The notes under the pieces are model-generated. The model had not been told where the DNA came from, ran no database searches, and saw only the letters and a list, made by a program, of their open reading frames with translations. Shown here piece by piece: positions 53,736 through 63,161 of a stretch of 64,000 nucleotides of DNA; the first letter of the stretch is position 1, and every line of letters begins with the position of its first letter. Source of the DNA: CAYJBH01 sp964369965 (GTDB lineage: Bacteria > Bacillota > Clostridia > Oscillospirales > Ruminococcaceae); contig CAYJGF010000006.1 in assembly GCA_964369965.1 (NCBI GenBank), positions 1-64,000 of the forward strand, in the 5' to 3' direction. A program made the position numbers and the translations under genes.

Positions 53736-54964
53736 AAACTCCCCTTTATCTTCCCCCAATAAGCCCTCGCGGCCTGTTCTGTCTTATTGTTGCCGAACTC
53801 GTAATATTTCCTGCCCACCAGTCCGTCCGGGAGGTATTGTTGTTTGACATAGTGATTTTCAAAATCGTGGGGGTAGATATAGGCAGGGGCGGTCTTGCCC
53901 TGTTGCAGGTTGTCAAGATGTCGGGGGAAGTCGCCGTACCCTCCGCGCCGCACGTCCGACATTGCGGCATCTATAGCCGCCTCAGCGGAATTGGACTTCG
54001 GTGCGGTGGCGAGCAGTATCGTCGCCTCGGCAAGTGGAATTCTTGCCTCCGGTAGACCGAGTTGCAGTGCGCTGTCACACAGTGCCTTGACTATCGGCGC
54101 CGCCATAGGGTAGGCAAGCCCGATATCCTCGGCGCATATGACCAGCAGTCGCCGTATCGGTGAGATTATGTCCCCTGCCTCGATAAGCCGTGCGAGATAG
54201 TGCAGTGCCGCATTCTCGTCACTTCCGCGGATGGACTTTTGCAATCCCGACAGCAGTCGATAGTGGATGTCGCCGTTTTTGTCATAACTGCCGGCGGAAT
54301 TGCGGATAATCTGCGCGACCATCTGCTCCGATATGACCTTTTCCCCGACCGATAGCAGTAACGAGAGGGACAAAAGTGCCTTCCTCATATCACCGCCACT
54401 GCCGGCGGCGAGCATCTCGAGCGCCGTCCCCTCAAAGGTGACCTCGTCACCCGATTTTATAACCGCGCGGTTAAGCCCATGGGTGATATCCTCCACTTCA
54501 AGTGGCAGAAATTCAAAGACGAGACAACGTGATAGCAGTGCGCCGTAGACATAAAAATAAGGGTTTTCGGTGGTGGAGGCGATGAGAGTTATATCCCCAC
54601 TCTCCACCGATTCAAGTAACGATTGTTGCTGTTTTTTGTTGAGATACTGTATCTCGTCGAGATATAAAAGCACTCCGTTTGTATTGCCGAGCAGACCTAT
54701 GTCGGCTATCACCGATTTTATATCGGCGGTGCCGGCGGAGGTGCCGTTGAGCTTGTGCAATGTCTTACCTGCACCGTCCGAGAGGATGCTCGCGACCGTC
54801 GTCTTGCCGATGCCGGGGGGGCCGTAAAATATCATGTTCGGCAGTTCCCCTGCGGCAAGGGCACGTCGCAGGACGCTCCCCTCGCCGAGGATATGCCGTT
54901 GACCAACCACATCGTCGAGGGTGCGCGGTCGAAGTCGCTCGGCGAGAGGTATGCTGTTATTCAT
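53729..54964 (-). CDS. rarA: Replication-associated recombination protein RarA (MgsA)
   Basis: An AAA+ ATPase acting at stalled replication forks. 411 residues. Walker A is FYGPPGIGKTTVASIL, Walker B is LYLDEIQYLNKKQQQ, and the C-terminal tetramer domain contains HYLARLIEAGDIISPIRRL and the final PDGLVGRKYYEFG. The ATG lies eight bases inside the glyA 3' end, so both are coupled. Its last codons run into the repeat. Confidence 0.95.
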   Translation of the reverse strand: MNNSIPLAERLRPRTLDDVVGQRHILGEGSVLRRALAAGELPNMIFYGPPGIGKTTVASILSDGAGKTLHKLNGTSAGTADIKSVIADIGLLGNTNGVLLYLDEIQYLNKKQQQSLLESVESGDITLIASTTENPYFYVYGALLSRCLVFEFLPLEVEDITHGLNRAVIKSGDEVTFEGTALEMLAAGSGGDMRKALLSLSLLLSVGEKVISEQMVAQIIRNSAGSYDKNGDIHYRLLSGLQKSIRGSDENAALHYLARLIEAGDIISPIRRLLVICAEDIGLAYPMAAPIVKALCDSALQLGLPEARIPLAEATILLATAPKSNSAEAAIDAAMSDVRRGGYGDFPRHLDNLQQGKTAPAYIYPHDFENHYVKQQYLPDGLVGRKYYEFGNNKTEQAARAYWGKIKGSLD

Positions 54965-56207
54965 AGAGGGGGAAATCTTTGCACAGTGCCGCGACCTGCT
55001 GTGCTATATAGTCCTTTTGAGCCTCAAAGTCGGTGACGGCGAGGAAGATAAGCTCGGCGAGCTTGCGCATCTCGGGAGTGCCGAAGCCGCGCGTTGTGAC
55101 GGCAGGGGTGCCGATACGAACGCCGGAGGTGACCATCGGTGAGGCAGGGTCGTTCGGCACGGTGTTCTTGTTGACCGTTATGCCGACTTCGTCGAGGCGC
55201 GCCTCCAGCTCCTTGCCGGTGCAACCGGTGCCGACTAAATTCAAAAGTATCAGGTGGTTGTCGGTGCCGCCCGAAACGAGGTTGAGACCGCGCCCCATCA
55301 GCTCCTTTGCAAGTTCGGCGCAGTTGTTCACGACGCGTTTTTGATACTCGGCAAACTCCGGCTCGGCCGCCTCTTTAAAACAGACCGCCTTTGCAGCGAT
55401 TATGTGCTCCAGCGGACCGCCCTGCGTGCCGGGGAATACCGCGCGGTCGATGTCCTTTGCAAACTGCTCTTTGCACAGTATCATGCCACCGCGAGGTCCG
55501 CGCAATGTCTTGTGGGTTGTGGTGGTGACAATGTCGGCATACGGCACGGGGGAGGGGTGAACGCCGGCGGCAACAAGCCCTGCAATGTGTGCCATGTCGA
55601 CGAACAATATCGCGCCACAGCTGTCGGCAATCGTTCGAAAACGTGCAAAGTCGATGGTGCGCGGATACGCCGACGCGCCGGCGACTATCATCTTGGGTTT
55701 GTGCTCGTTTGCAAGGGCTTGCAGAGCGTCATAGTCGATATAGCCCTGCTCGTTGACCTCGTAGGGCACAAAGTTGTAGTATTTGCCGGAAATATTTATC
55801 GGCAGACCGTGCGAGAGGTGACCGCCGTGCGAAAGGGAAAGCCCGAGCACCGTATCACCCGGCTTTAAAAATGCAAAATAGACGGCGGTGTTGGCGTTTG
55901 CACCGCAGTGGGGTTGGACGTTGACATGCTCCGCACCGAACAGCTTTTTAGCGCGCTCGATGGCGAGTGCCTCCACCTTGTCGACATGTACACAGCCACC
56001 ATAGTAGCGTTTGCCGGGATAGCCCTCGGCATATTTGTTGGTGAGCACACTTCCGGCGGCGGCGAGCACCGCAGGGGAGACGGCATTCTCCGACGCGATA
56101 AGCTCAATACCGTCGCGCAGTCGACCCAGCTCCTCATTTATAGCACCGCCCAGTTCCGGGTCACTGCCCATCAAAAAGTCGCCGGCATTAAAAAAGTCTT
56201 TGTACAT
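54957..56207 (-). CDS. glyA: Serine hydroxymethyltransferase
   Basis: PLP enzyme interconverting serine and glycine with tetrahydrofolate. 416 residues. The PLP lysine lies in VTTTTHKTLRGPRGGMIL. NKYAEGYPGKRYYGGC and VNVQPHCGANANTAVY are typical. The ATG at 56207 (MYKDFFNAGD) is chosen over 56213, because the GAGGAG site directly abuts the latter but is six bases from the former. It has its own promoter and leads the long minus-strand gene array. Confidence 0.96.
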   Translation of the reverse strand: MYKDFFNAGDFLMGSDPELGGAINEELGRLRDGIELIASENAVSPAVLAAAGSVLTNKYAEGYPGKRYYGGCVHVDKVEALAIERAKKLFGAEHVNVQPHCGANANTAVYFAFLKPGDTVLGLSLSHGGHLSHGLPINISGKYYNFVPYEVNEQGYIDYDALQALANEHKPKMIVAGASAYPRTIDFARFRTIADSCGAILFVDMAHIAGLVAAGVHPSPVPYADIVTTTTHKTLRGPRGGMILCKEQFAKDIDRAVFPGTQGGPLEHIIAAKAVCFKEAAEPEFAEYQKRVVNNCAELAKELMGRGLNLVSGGTDNHLILLNLVGTGCTGKELEARLDEVGITVNKNTVPNDPASPMVTSGVRIGTPAVTTRGFGTPEMRKLAELIFLAVTDFEAQKDYIAQQVAALCKDFPLYE

Positions 56208-56229
56208 TTTCATCTCCTCTTTATTGTCC

Positions 56230-56272
56230 TTGTATTTACCTCTATTATATGATATAATTTGTGAAAAATCAA
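56230..56272. promoter_or_regulatory. Overlapping divergent promoters of glyA and nth
   Basis: For glyA (minus) TTGATT (56272-56267) and TATAAT (56249-56244) are 17 bases apart. For nth (plus) TTGTAT (56230-56235) and TATAAT (56253-56258) are also 17 apart. The two polymerase sites overlap, so transcription of one should hinder the other. The plus-strand start near 56265 rules out the frame start at 56261 for nth. Confidence 0.7.
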
Positions 56273-56296
56273 GGGAAGACGAGTAGTATTAATAAT

Positions 56297-56926
56297 ATGA
56301 ACAAAAAAACTGCCATAGAGATAATAGAACTGCTGAAAAAAGCCTACCCCGAGGAGGAGTGCAGTCTCTCCCACACCGACCCGTACCATCTACTGGTGTC
56401 GGTTCGCCTTGCCGCGCAGTGCACCGACAAGCGCGTCAACATGGTCACGCCGGCACTTTTTGAGCGTTTCCCCACCCCATTTGCCATGAAAGATGCCGAC
56501 ATTGGGGAGGTGAGCGAGCTTATCCGCTCCACCGGTTTTTTCCGCTCCAAGGCGCGCGACCTTATCCTTTGCGCAAATCAACTGTGTGAGCGGCACGACG
56601 GCAGAGTGCCGGATAACATGGAGGAGCTACTCGCCCTCGCCGGAGTGGGGCGCAAATCGGCAAATTTAATACTCGGTGACATCTTCGGTCAACCGGCGAT
56701 AGTTGCCGACACCCATTGCATACGCATTACCGGACGTCTCGGCATGGTGACGAGCAAGGATCCCACCAAGGTGGAGATGCAGTTGCGAGCGATTATACCA
56801 CCAAACGAGGGGAATTCCTTTTGCCACCGTCTTGTAATGCACGGGCGCGCCGTCTGTGATGCACGAAAACCGCGGTGTGAAGTCTGCACACTCGCGGTAC
56901 ACTGTCGAGATTTTTCCGGTGTATAA
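56297..56926 (+). CDS. nth: Endonuclease III
   Basis: Base-excision repair glycosylase/AP lyase for oxidised pyrimidines. 209 residues from the ATG at 56297 (MNKKTAIEIIELLKKAYPEE). The helix-hairpin-helix is LAGVGRKSANLIL with the catalytic Lys, the catalytic Asp lies in IVADTHCIRITGRL, and a 4Fe-4S cluster is formed by CDARKPRCEVCTLAVHC. The SD is weak. The hemZ-like gene starts one base after its stop. Confidence 0.95.
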   Translation: MNKKTAIEIIELLKKAYPEEECSLSHTDPYHLLVSVRLAAQCTDKRVNMVTPALFERFPTPFAMKDADIGEVSELIRSTGFFRSKARDLILCANQLCERHDGRVPDNMEELLALAGVGRKSANLILGDIFGQPAIVADTHCIRITGRLGMVTSKDPTKVEMQLRAIIPPNEGNSFCHRLVMHGRAVCDARKPRCEVCTLAVHCRDFSGV

Positions 56927-56927
56927 A

Positions 56928-58271
56928 ATGGATCTATTCTTTAAAAATCATAACGAAAAATACAAGCCGGAGAATATTATTCGGCTTTTTTTCCCCGACA
57001 TAAAACTGCGGCACACTCGGCGCGCAGGGGATAACTATCTGTATTTTCGACGCGGTAAAAAAAGAGTTTTTATTGTATTGATAGAAAACGGTGTCAAACA
57101 AACCCTCCTCACCCACGGCGATGCAGAAAAAACGCTCTATGACTTCCTAGCACTGCATACCGGTCGAGTTTTACCGTGGGGGATGCTCAACGGTGTGCGA
57201 CCGCTTTGGCTGTACCGTCAGCGCGCCCTCGCAGGCAAAAACCATGACGAAATTTCAAACGAGCTTGCCACGACCTATGAGGTGACACAGCCAAAAATTG
57301 ACCTGTTGCGCCGTTGTTATGATACTCAAAACGCAATGCCGATAAATTCGGCGCGCGACGCCTATAGTCTATACGTCTCAATACCTTACTGCCCGTCGCG
57401 CTGTCGCTACTGTAGCTTTATCTCCATGTCGGCGAACGATACCGCCGAAATGTCACTCTATCTTAAATTGCTTTTAGAGGAGATCACCGAGATATCACGC
57501 ACGGTGACAATCCCTCCACTCACCGTCTATGTTGGGGGAGGTACACCGAGCGTCCTCTCGGCAGAGCAGTTGCGGCGACTGCTTAATCACATAAACGAAC
57601 TGTTCCGACCCACACAAGAATTCACCGTTGAGGCAGGCAGGCCGGACTGCACCGACCGTGAAAAACTTAAAGTTTTAAAGGAATACGGGGTGGGCAGAAT
57701 TTCAATAAACCCCCAGACCTTTAACGACGCGACACTGCTCTCTATCGGCAGACTGCACTCAGCGAGCGACATCTACCGCTGTTTTAATGAGGCGCGCGAA
57801 CTTGGTCACGACAACATAAACATGGATTTGATTTCCGGTCTGCCGAACGATTCACTTGAGGGGTTTAATCACAGCCTGCGTGAGACGATAAAGCTTGCGC
57901 CGAACAGCATAACGGTGCACAGCTTCACCCAAAAGACCGGCTCACACCTATCGCAGGAGCATCTCGCACCATGGCCCGATGTCGCCATGATGGCGGTATA
58001 TCGTGACGAGATGATGGAGCAAAACGACTACAACCCATATTATATATATCGGCAGAAAAAAACCCCCTCGGGGCTTGAGAATGTAGGATACTCCCAAAGG
58101 GGGTATGAGTGCCTGTATAATGTCTATATGATGGACGAGCTACATGGCGTCATCTCGGCAGGTGCCGGCGGTGTGACAAAATTCGTGAGTGGTGAGCGCA
58201 AAATCATACGTGAATTCCATTCAAAATACCCCAAAGAATATATAAACGATCGGATCGCCGCACACGATTAA
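56928..58271 (+). CDS. hemZ: HemZ-like radical SAM coproporphyrinogen dehydrogenase family protein
   Basis: 447 residues from the ATG at 56928. The first 150 or so residues are an N-terminal domain typical of HemZ and absent from HemN. The radical SAM motif is SIPYCPSRCRYCSFISM, followed by VYVGGGTPSVLSAEQL, ISINPQTFNDATL and NMDLISGLPNDSLEGF. HemZ is annotated as an oxygen-independent coproporphyrinogen oxidase, but the true reaction of this branch is not certain; no other haem gene is nearby. It is coupled to nth by position. Confidence 0.88.
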   Translation: MDLFFKNHNEKYKPENIIRLFFPDIKLRHTRRAGDNYLYFRRGKKRVFIVLIENGVKQTLLTHGDAEKTLYDFLALHTGRVLPWGMLNGVRPLWLYRQRALAGKNHDEISNELATTYEVTQPKIDLLRRCYDTQNAMPINSARDAYSLYVSIPYCPSRCRYCSFISMSANDTAEMSLYLKLLLEEITEISRTVTIPPLTVYVGGGTPSVLSAEQLRRLLNHINELFRPTQEFTVEAGRPDCTDREKLKVLKEYGVGRISINPQTFNDATLLSIGRLHSASDIYRCFNEARELGHDNINMDLISGLPNDSLEGFNHSLRETIKLAPNSITVHSFTQKTGSHLSQEHLAPWPDVAMMAVYRDEMMEQNDYNPYYIYRQKKTPSGLENVGYSQRGYECLYNVYMMDELHGVISAGAGGVTKFVSGERKIIREFHSKYPKEYINDRIAAHD

Positions 58272-58280
58272 ATCTGTCGC

Positions 58281-58652
58281 TTATTTTATCGTCGTAACTA
58301 TAAATGCAAAATAGATTATGTGAAATATCCAGACGAAAAAGAGGATAGTTTGCCCGACAGGCACGGCGTTCATCATCAAAAAACCTATTGTCATCAAGAT
58401 TGTCACCGTGACAATAATCCTAACTTTGGTTTTAATGCTCATGCCCCGCCCTTTGACATAACTCTCTAAATTGTTTTTGTATAATTTTGTGTTTTTAAAC
58501 CACCTGTCCAGCCTTTCACTGCTTTTCCCGAAACCGAACGCGGCAATGAGCAGGAACGGGAAGGTTGGCAGGATAGGAACGACCGAGCCGACAGCACCCA
58601 GTCCAAGGCCAACAAAACCTATGCTTAGGTAAATTATTTTTTTGATTTTCAT
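58281..58652 (-). CDS. DUF454 (YbaN-like) small membrane protein
   Basis: 123 residues. The N-terminus is the family signature SIGFVGLGLGAVGSVVPILP, then FPFLLIAAFGFGKSSERLDR and two closely spaced membrane segments at the C-terminus. The function of the family is unknown. It lies 22 bases after the CydC-like ABC gene and is most likely part of that operon. It converges on the hemZ-like gene with ten bases between. Confidence 0.85.
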   Translation of the reverse strand: MKIKKIIYLSIGFVGLGLGAVGSVVPILPTFPFLLIAAFGFGKSSERLDRWFKNTKLYKNNLESYVKGRGMSIKTKVRIIVTVTILMTIGFLMMNAVPVGQTILFFVWIFHIIYFAFIVTTIK

Positions 58653-58674
58653 CCTATTTTCCTCATACTGTGCA

Positions 58675-60327
58675 TCAACTCTCTCTCACCGTTTCCATAT
58701 TCAAAATGTTATCCGCTATCTTCACCGTGGACTTTCTGTGCGATACCAACACCACGGTTTTATCGCTACAGGCTTTTAACGACTTTAGGATAACCGCCTC
58801 GTTCAAGCTGTCGAGGTTGCTTGTCGGCTCGTCCAACATAATCAGGCTTGCGTCGTGCAAAAATGCCCTCGCCACGCCTATACGTTGTTTTTCCCCACCC
58901 GATATGGTGTCGGCGAGCTCACCGAGCATCGTGTCATAACCGTCATCAAGGCATTCGATAAAATCGTGGAGCGACGCCCTTTTTGCCGCACTTATAACCT
59001 CATCGCGGTCGGCATTGATATTTGCTATTTTAATATTGTTTTCGATTGTATCGCGGAAAACATGCGTCTCCTGCGTGACTAAACTCTCGTTGTCTCTAAG
59101 GCTTTTGGTGTTGATACCTCTCACATTTTCACCCGAGATTAAAACGTCACCGCCCTGCACGTCATAAAACCTCATCAAAAGTTTCAGCGCCGTGGATTTT
59201 CCGCATCCGCTCTTTCCGCTTATCACTAAAATTTTGTTTTTTTCTATATTTAGCGAATAGTTGTTCAATATTTTTTCGCCGTCATAGGAGAAGTCCACAG
59301 CAGCAAAACTTGCGTCTTTAAATTCGATATCCTTGCCGTTTTTCACCTCTTTAACAACGGGGACATCGTCTAAAATGTCCAGCACTCTATTGCCGGCAGC
59401 TATCGTCTGTGCAAGCCCTGCACCTAAGTTCGCCACCGACGACACCGCCCCGAAAGAGGAAAAAAGCAGGAGCGTGGGCACTATAACCGAGGTTATGTCT
59501 AAATAATTTCGTATGTATAAACCGCTTGCAACAAAAAACAGGATAACCGAAAAGCAAAGTATAGCAAGGTTGGTCAGCGAGTATGTTCTCCCGAAATAGT
59601 TTTTGAGCACCTTGTTCGAGCTTTCAATCTGCCTTGACAGTTCGGTGAGTTTGCCTTTGCGTGCGTCGATATAATTATACTGCAAAACCTCCTTTATACC
59701 ACGCAGGCTGTCAAGGAAGTATGTGTTGAGACCGCCCACCTTTTCACGGTGCACCTCACCGCTGCTTTTACTTTTCCCTGCGACGATAACAGGCATCATT
59801 ACGCCTACCGTCAGGTGCGCTAAAAGTGCTATCAAGCCGAGAAGTATATTAAAACTGCCGATAAACCCGACTATTATCGTTGAGGTTATCAGTGCAATAC
59901 AGATGGGGGAGACGGTGTGAGCGTAGAATACCTCTAAAAGCTCTATATCAGAGGTGATTATGGAGACGAGGTTGCCCTTGTCCCTGCCGTCGAGTTTTGC
60001 AGGGGCAAGTTTTCTCAGCGCCGTGAACACCTTATCACGAATCAGCGCGAGAAGTTTGAAGGCTATAAAATGGTTGCAATACTGTTCTATATAGTGCAAA
60101 ACCCCTCGAAAGACCGCTATCAACGCCAACACAGCGATGAAAATTGCAACGTTTGCACCGTCGGTATTTATGATATCCAACAGGGCATATCCGCCCATAA
60201 CGGTGATGAAGCTTGCGCAAAAATAGCCGAGACACCCCGTAATAATTGCGATGATCATGACCGGTGCGAGCGGCTTCACAAGACCGGTAAGTCGTGATAA
60301 AACCATGAGCGATGAGCGTTTTTTCAT
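58675..60327 (-). CDS. ABC exporter half, CydC-like
   Basis: 550 residues: six membrane segments, then an ATPase domain with Walker A GKSGCGKSTALKLLMRF, signature ISGGEKQRIGVARAFL and Walker B LIMLDEPTSNLDS. It overlaps the partner gene at 60324 by four bases, so the pair should form a heterodimer. The N-terminal PVMIIAIITGCLGYFCASF-type segment and the gene pairing recall CydDC, which exports cysteine and glutathione in E. coli. In strict anaerobes without cytochrome bd the substrate is unproven. Confidence 0.82.
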   Translation of the reverse strand: MKKRSSLMVLSRLTGLVKPLAPVMIIAIITGCLGYFCASFITVMGGYALLDIINTDGANVAIFIAVLALIAVFRGVLHYIEQYCNHFIAFKLLALIRDKVFTALRKLAPAKLDGRDKGNLVSIITSDIELLEVFYAHTVSPICIALITSTIIVGFIGSFNILLGLIALLAHLTVGVMMPVIVAGKSKSSGEVHREKVGGLNTYFLDSLRGIKEVLQYNYIDARKGKLTELSRQIESSNKVLKNYFGRTYSLTNLAILCFSVILFFVASGLYIRNYLDITSVIVPTLLLFSSFGAVSSVANLGAGLAQTIAAGNRVLDILDDVPVVKEVKNGKDIEFKDASFAAVDFSYDGEKILNNYSLNIEKNKILVISGKSGCGKSTALKLLMRFYDVQGGDVLISGENVRGINTKSLRDNESLVTQETHVFRDTIENNIKIANINADRDEVISAAKRASLHDFIECLDDGYDTMLGELADTISGGEKQRIGVARAFLHDASLIMLDEPTSNLDSLNEAVILKSLKACSDKTVVLVSHRKSTVKIADNILNMETVRES

Positions 60328-62048
60328 CCGTTTGCCACCCCCATTGTCTCAAGATTTTGTTGTGTGGTCCAAAGTTCGCTGTACCGACCCCCGTTCAAGA
60401 GCAGTTCGTCGTGTGTGCCACTCTGTGCTATACCACCGTCACAAAGCATATATATCTTGTCGGAGGTTATTGCATTCAACAGACGATGTGATATAAGTAT
60501 AACGGTTTTTGTGCGCGTCAAACCTTTTATCACCTCCATTATTTCATTTTCGCTGTCGGCGTCTATGTTGCTTGTCGCCTCGTCAAAAATGTATAGCTCG
60601 CTGTCATGAAGTAAAGCCCTTGCAAGTGCTAAACGTTGACACTGCCCACCCGAGAAGTTACTGCCTTTTTCAAGCAGAGCGGTGTCAAGACCGCTTTGGT
60701 TAAGTAAAAACTCTTTTAAATTAACCTTTGACAGCACCTGCCACATCTCCTCCTCGGTGGCATCGTTCTTTGCGATGAGAAGATTTTCCGCCACCGTGCC
60801 CTTGAATATATAGGAGTTTGCCGACACAAGGGTTATATGCCTTGCCAAACTGCTCCTTGATAGCTGCGAGAGTTCCACTCCCCCGATTGTGACACTGCCA
60901 CCGTAGCCCTCGTTGTTTTGCGTTAAAATGCCGGCTATGGTTGATTTACCGGAGCCGCTCACCCCCACTATTGAGACAAAGCTGTTTTTAGGTATATCCA
61001 TATTAATGTCGGTCAAGATTGTTTTTTGATCATATGCAAAATCAAGACCGTTTATCTTTATATCCACCCCGTTGACCTCTTTTGTTTTAAGAGGGCTATC
61101 CTCTATATCGAGCAGGGTGAATATTTTTTTACTTGCGGCGATACCGTTCATTGCAATGTGAAAAAAACTGCCTAAAATTCTAAGTGGCAGGAAAAAATCG
61201 GCACTTAGCAGGATTACCGTGAACATCCCCACGAGCGATAGATTGCCGCCGTTAAATTCAAGCAACGCAAAAATTATGCCGAGTGCGGCGCCGCCATATG
61301 CAACAATATCCATAATGATTATGGAGTTTAACTGCATGGACAACACCTTCATGGTAACTACCCTAAAGCGTTCCGCTTGACGATTCATCTGAGCGTGTTT
61401 ATATTCGTCACTGCTATAAATTTTCAGCGTGTTAAGCCCCTGCAGGTTCTCCAGAAAGTTATCACCCAGCCCCAGATACTCCCCCCAATATTTTGCGAGC
61501 AGTTTTTTTGCAAACTTTTGGACAAGCACTATAGAAATAGGGATCAAGGGGACGCAGACAAACAGTATTAACGCTACCTTAAAATTAAAAAAAGACACCA
61601 CCGCAAACAGGATAAGCGGTGATATCATGGAATAGAAAAACTGTGGCAGAAAATTGCCAAAGTATGTTTCAAGCTGTTCGACGCCCTCTACCGACATCTG
61701 CAAAAGCTCGCCGGTGGGGATTTTTTTGTTGTATCTGCCACCGAGACTTATGACCTTGTCGTAGATTTTTTCGCGCAAGATAACCTTAACCGATCTTGAG
61801 GCAAGATAGCTTTGAGTGCTCGCTAAATATATTGTAACAACCTTGATTGCAATGCAAAAAGCAACAATTACGGCGTATCGAAAAAACCCGTTTGTAATTA
61901 TGGTTTTATTGATTAAGGCGTCGATAAACACACTGATGGTTATCATCAAAACTATATTTGATAAAAGCCCCGTCAACTGCAAAGCAACATTTTTTGCAAT
62001 GTGTGCGGCTGCATCCGGCACCATCTTTATCAATCTTTTGTTAATCAT
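60324..62048 (-). CDS. ABC exporter half, CydD-like
   Basis: 574 residues: membrane domain with the CydD-like segment GRYNKKIPTGELLQMSVEGV and FFYSMISPLILFAVVSFFNF, then an ATPase domain with GVSGSGKSTIAGIL, FSGGQCQRLALARALL and LYIFDEATSNIDADSE. Both Walker motifs are intact in both halves. The ATG at 62048 has only a weak GGG-containing site; an ATG at 62024 is an alternative. It has its own promoter and possible operator and leads the unit ABC-ABC-DUF454. Confidence 0.82.
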   Translation of the reverse strand: MINKRLIKMVPDAAAHIAKNVALQLTGLLSNIVLMITISVFIDALINKTIITNGFFRYAVIVAFCIAIKVVTIYLASTQSYLASRSVKVILREKIYDKVISLGGRYNKKIPTGELLQMSVEGVEQLETYFGNFLPQFFYSMISPLILFAVVSFFNFKVALILFVCVPLIPISIVLVQKFAKKLLAKYWGEYLGLGDNFLENLQGLNTLKIYSSDEYKHAQMNRQAERFRVVTMKVLSMQLNSIIIMDIVAYGGAALGIIFALLEFNGGNLSLVGMFTVILLSADFFLPLRILGSFFHIAMNGIAASKKIFTLLDIEDSPLKTKEVNGVDIKINGLDFAYDQKTILTDINMDIPKNSFVSIVGVSGSGKSTIAGILTQNNEGYGGSVTIGGVELSQLSRSSLARHITLVSANSYIFKGTVAENLLIAKNDATEEEMWQVLSKVNLKEFLLNQSGLDTALLEKGSNFSGGQCQRLALARALLHDSELYIFDEATSNIDADSENEIMEVIKGLTRTKTVILISHRLLNAITSDKIYMLCDGGIAQSGTHDELLLNGGRYSELWTTQQNLETMGVANG

Positions 62049-62075
62049 TAAAAACCCGTTTAATATTATAAGAAA

Positions 62076-62127
62076 TTAGTCGGAACTAACACGCTCTAAT
62101 TTTAATATAAAACCGATTAAATGTCAA
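62076..62127 (-). promoter_or_regulatory. Promoter and palindromic operator of the ABC unit
   Basis: On the minus strand TTGACA (62127-62122) and TAAAAT (62104-62099) are 17 bases apart; the -35 box overlaps the end of the NapH-like gene. Just downstream, TTAGT-CGGA-ACTAA (62076-62089) is a perfect 5+5 palindrome around the transcript start region, resembling MarR-type sites. No regulator gene is adjacent. Confidence 0.6.
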
Positions 62128-63001
62128 GTGTGCCCTCAACCTTGGTCGAGGATAGTGTTATTTTCGGCTTCTTGTAGCTAAAACACAGTGCATTTGTGGG
62201 GCAGACTTTAGTGCATTCAAGGCATCTTATGCATTCACCGTCGTCCGGTTTTTCGGCGGGGTTCACCTGCATTTTGCAGGTTTTTTCACATTTTTTGCAG
62301 GACACACACCGCTCTTTATCGACATGCAATCGCAAAAACGACACCTTGTTGAACAGTGCATATATAGCACCGAGTGGGCAGACGTATTTACAAAAAGGTC
62401 GATAAATAATTATGCTTGCGGTGATAGTCACCGCTAAAATAATGTTTTTATGTATGTACAGATAGCCAAGACCGCCGCGAAGCCCCTCGTTTAAAAGCAC
62501 GAGCGGTATTCCGGCCTCAAGAGTGCCGGCAGGGCAGATATATTTGCAAAATGCTGGGGAGCCGAGGCCGGAAAAATCAACCCAAAACATGGGCAACAGT
62601 ACAACAAAAACAAGCAGTATGACATATTTCAGATACCGCAGTGCTCGGTCGTATTTAAAAGTGTCTATCTTAACAAAGAATTTAATCTTGTGAAGCAACT
62701 GTTGAATAAGCCCGAACGGACACAAAAATCCGCAGACAAACCTTGCGAAGAACGCACCGAACGCTATGAGAAAGCCGAGCACATAAAACGGTATGTTAAA
62801 TCCGCGTGAACCTATTGCCGCCTGCAACGAGCCAATCGGGCAACTGCCTAAAGCACCGGGGCAGGAATAGCAGTTAAGCCCCGGTGCGCAGACGGATTTG
62901 AGACTGCCGGTATAGATTCTACCGGTCACAAAACCGTATAAATATCCGTTGGAGAGGGCGGCCCACAACACCTGAATAGCGAGTCTAAACCTTGCAAGCA
63001 T
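62117..63001 (-). CDS. NapH/CcdA-region-like 4Fe-4S membrane protein
   Basis: 294 residues from the ATG at 63001, which overlaps the stop of the CXXC-peptide gene (TGATG). About five membrane segments carry the Cys motifs NCYSCPGALGSCPIG, CGFLCPFG, CKYICPAG and CKYVCPLG, as in NapH-type quinol or electron-transfer proteins. The C-terminus has two ferredoxin clusters, CVSCKKCEKTCKMQ and CIRCLECTKVCP. It probably passes electrons across or into the membrane, here towards the thioredoxin-like lipoprotein; the direction is inferred from the neighbours. Confidence 0.85.
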   Translation of the reverse strand: MLARFRLAIQVLWAALSNGYLYGFVTGRIYTGSLKSVCAPGLNCYSCPGALGSCPIGSLQAAIGSRGFNIPFYVLGFLIAFGAFFARFVCGFLCPFGLIQQLLHKIKFFVKIDTFKYDRALRYLKYVILLVFVVLLPMFWVDFSGLGSPAFCKYICPAGTLEAGIPLVLLNEGLRGGLGYLYIHKNIILAVTITASIIIYRPFCKYVCPLGAIYALFNKVSFLRLHVDKERCVSCKKCEKTCKMQVNPAEKPDDGECIRCLECTKVCPTNALCFSYKKPKITLSSTKVEGTLDI

Positions 63002-63147
63002 CACCCGATCCCCACACATTCAAGACATATGTTGACGGACTTGATAAGCAGATTGCCGACCTGCCCGTCCAGCACACCGATAAGCAACATCACAAGCCCT
63101 ATAAGGACAAGCAACAGCGACATCACCGTCCTTTTTTTATCAGTCAT
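63001..63147 (-). CDS. 48-residue membrane peptide with C-terminal CXXC (CD1871A-like)
   Basis: The frame starts MTDKKRTVMSLLLVLIGLVM and ends CLECVGIG. One membrane segment is followed by a CXXC pair at the very C-terminus. It resembles the small CD1871A-family CXXC proteins of Clostridia, which lie in the same place, between a TlpA-like and a 4Fe-4S protein. Overlap with the downstream start codon shows translational coupling. The Cys pair would face the outside and could relay thiol electrons. Confidence 0.8.
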   Translation of the reverse strand: MTDKKRTVMSLLLVLIGLVMLLIGVLDGQVGNLLIKSVNICLECVGIG

Positions 63148-63161
63148 AGATAATACACCCT

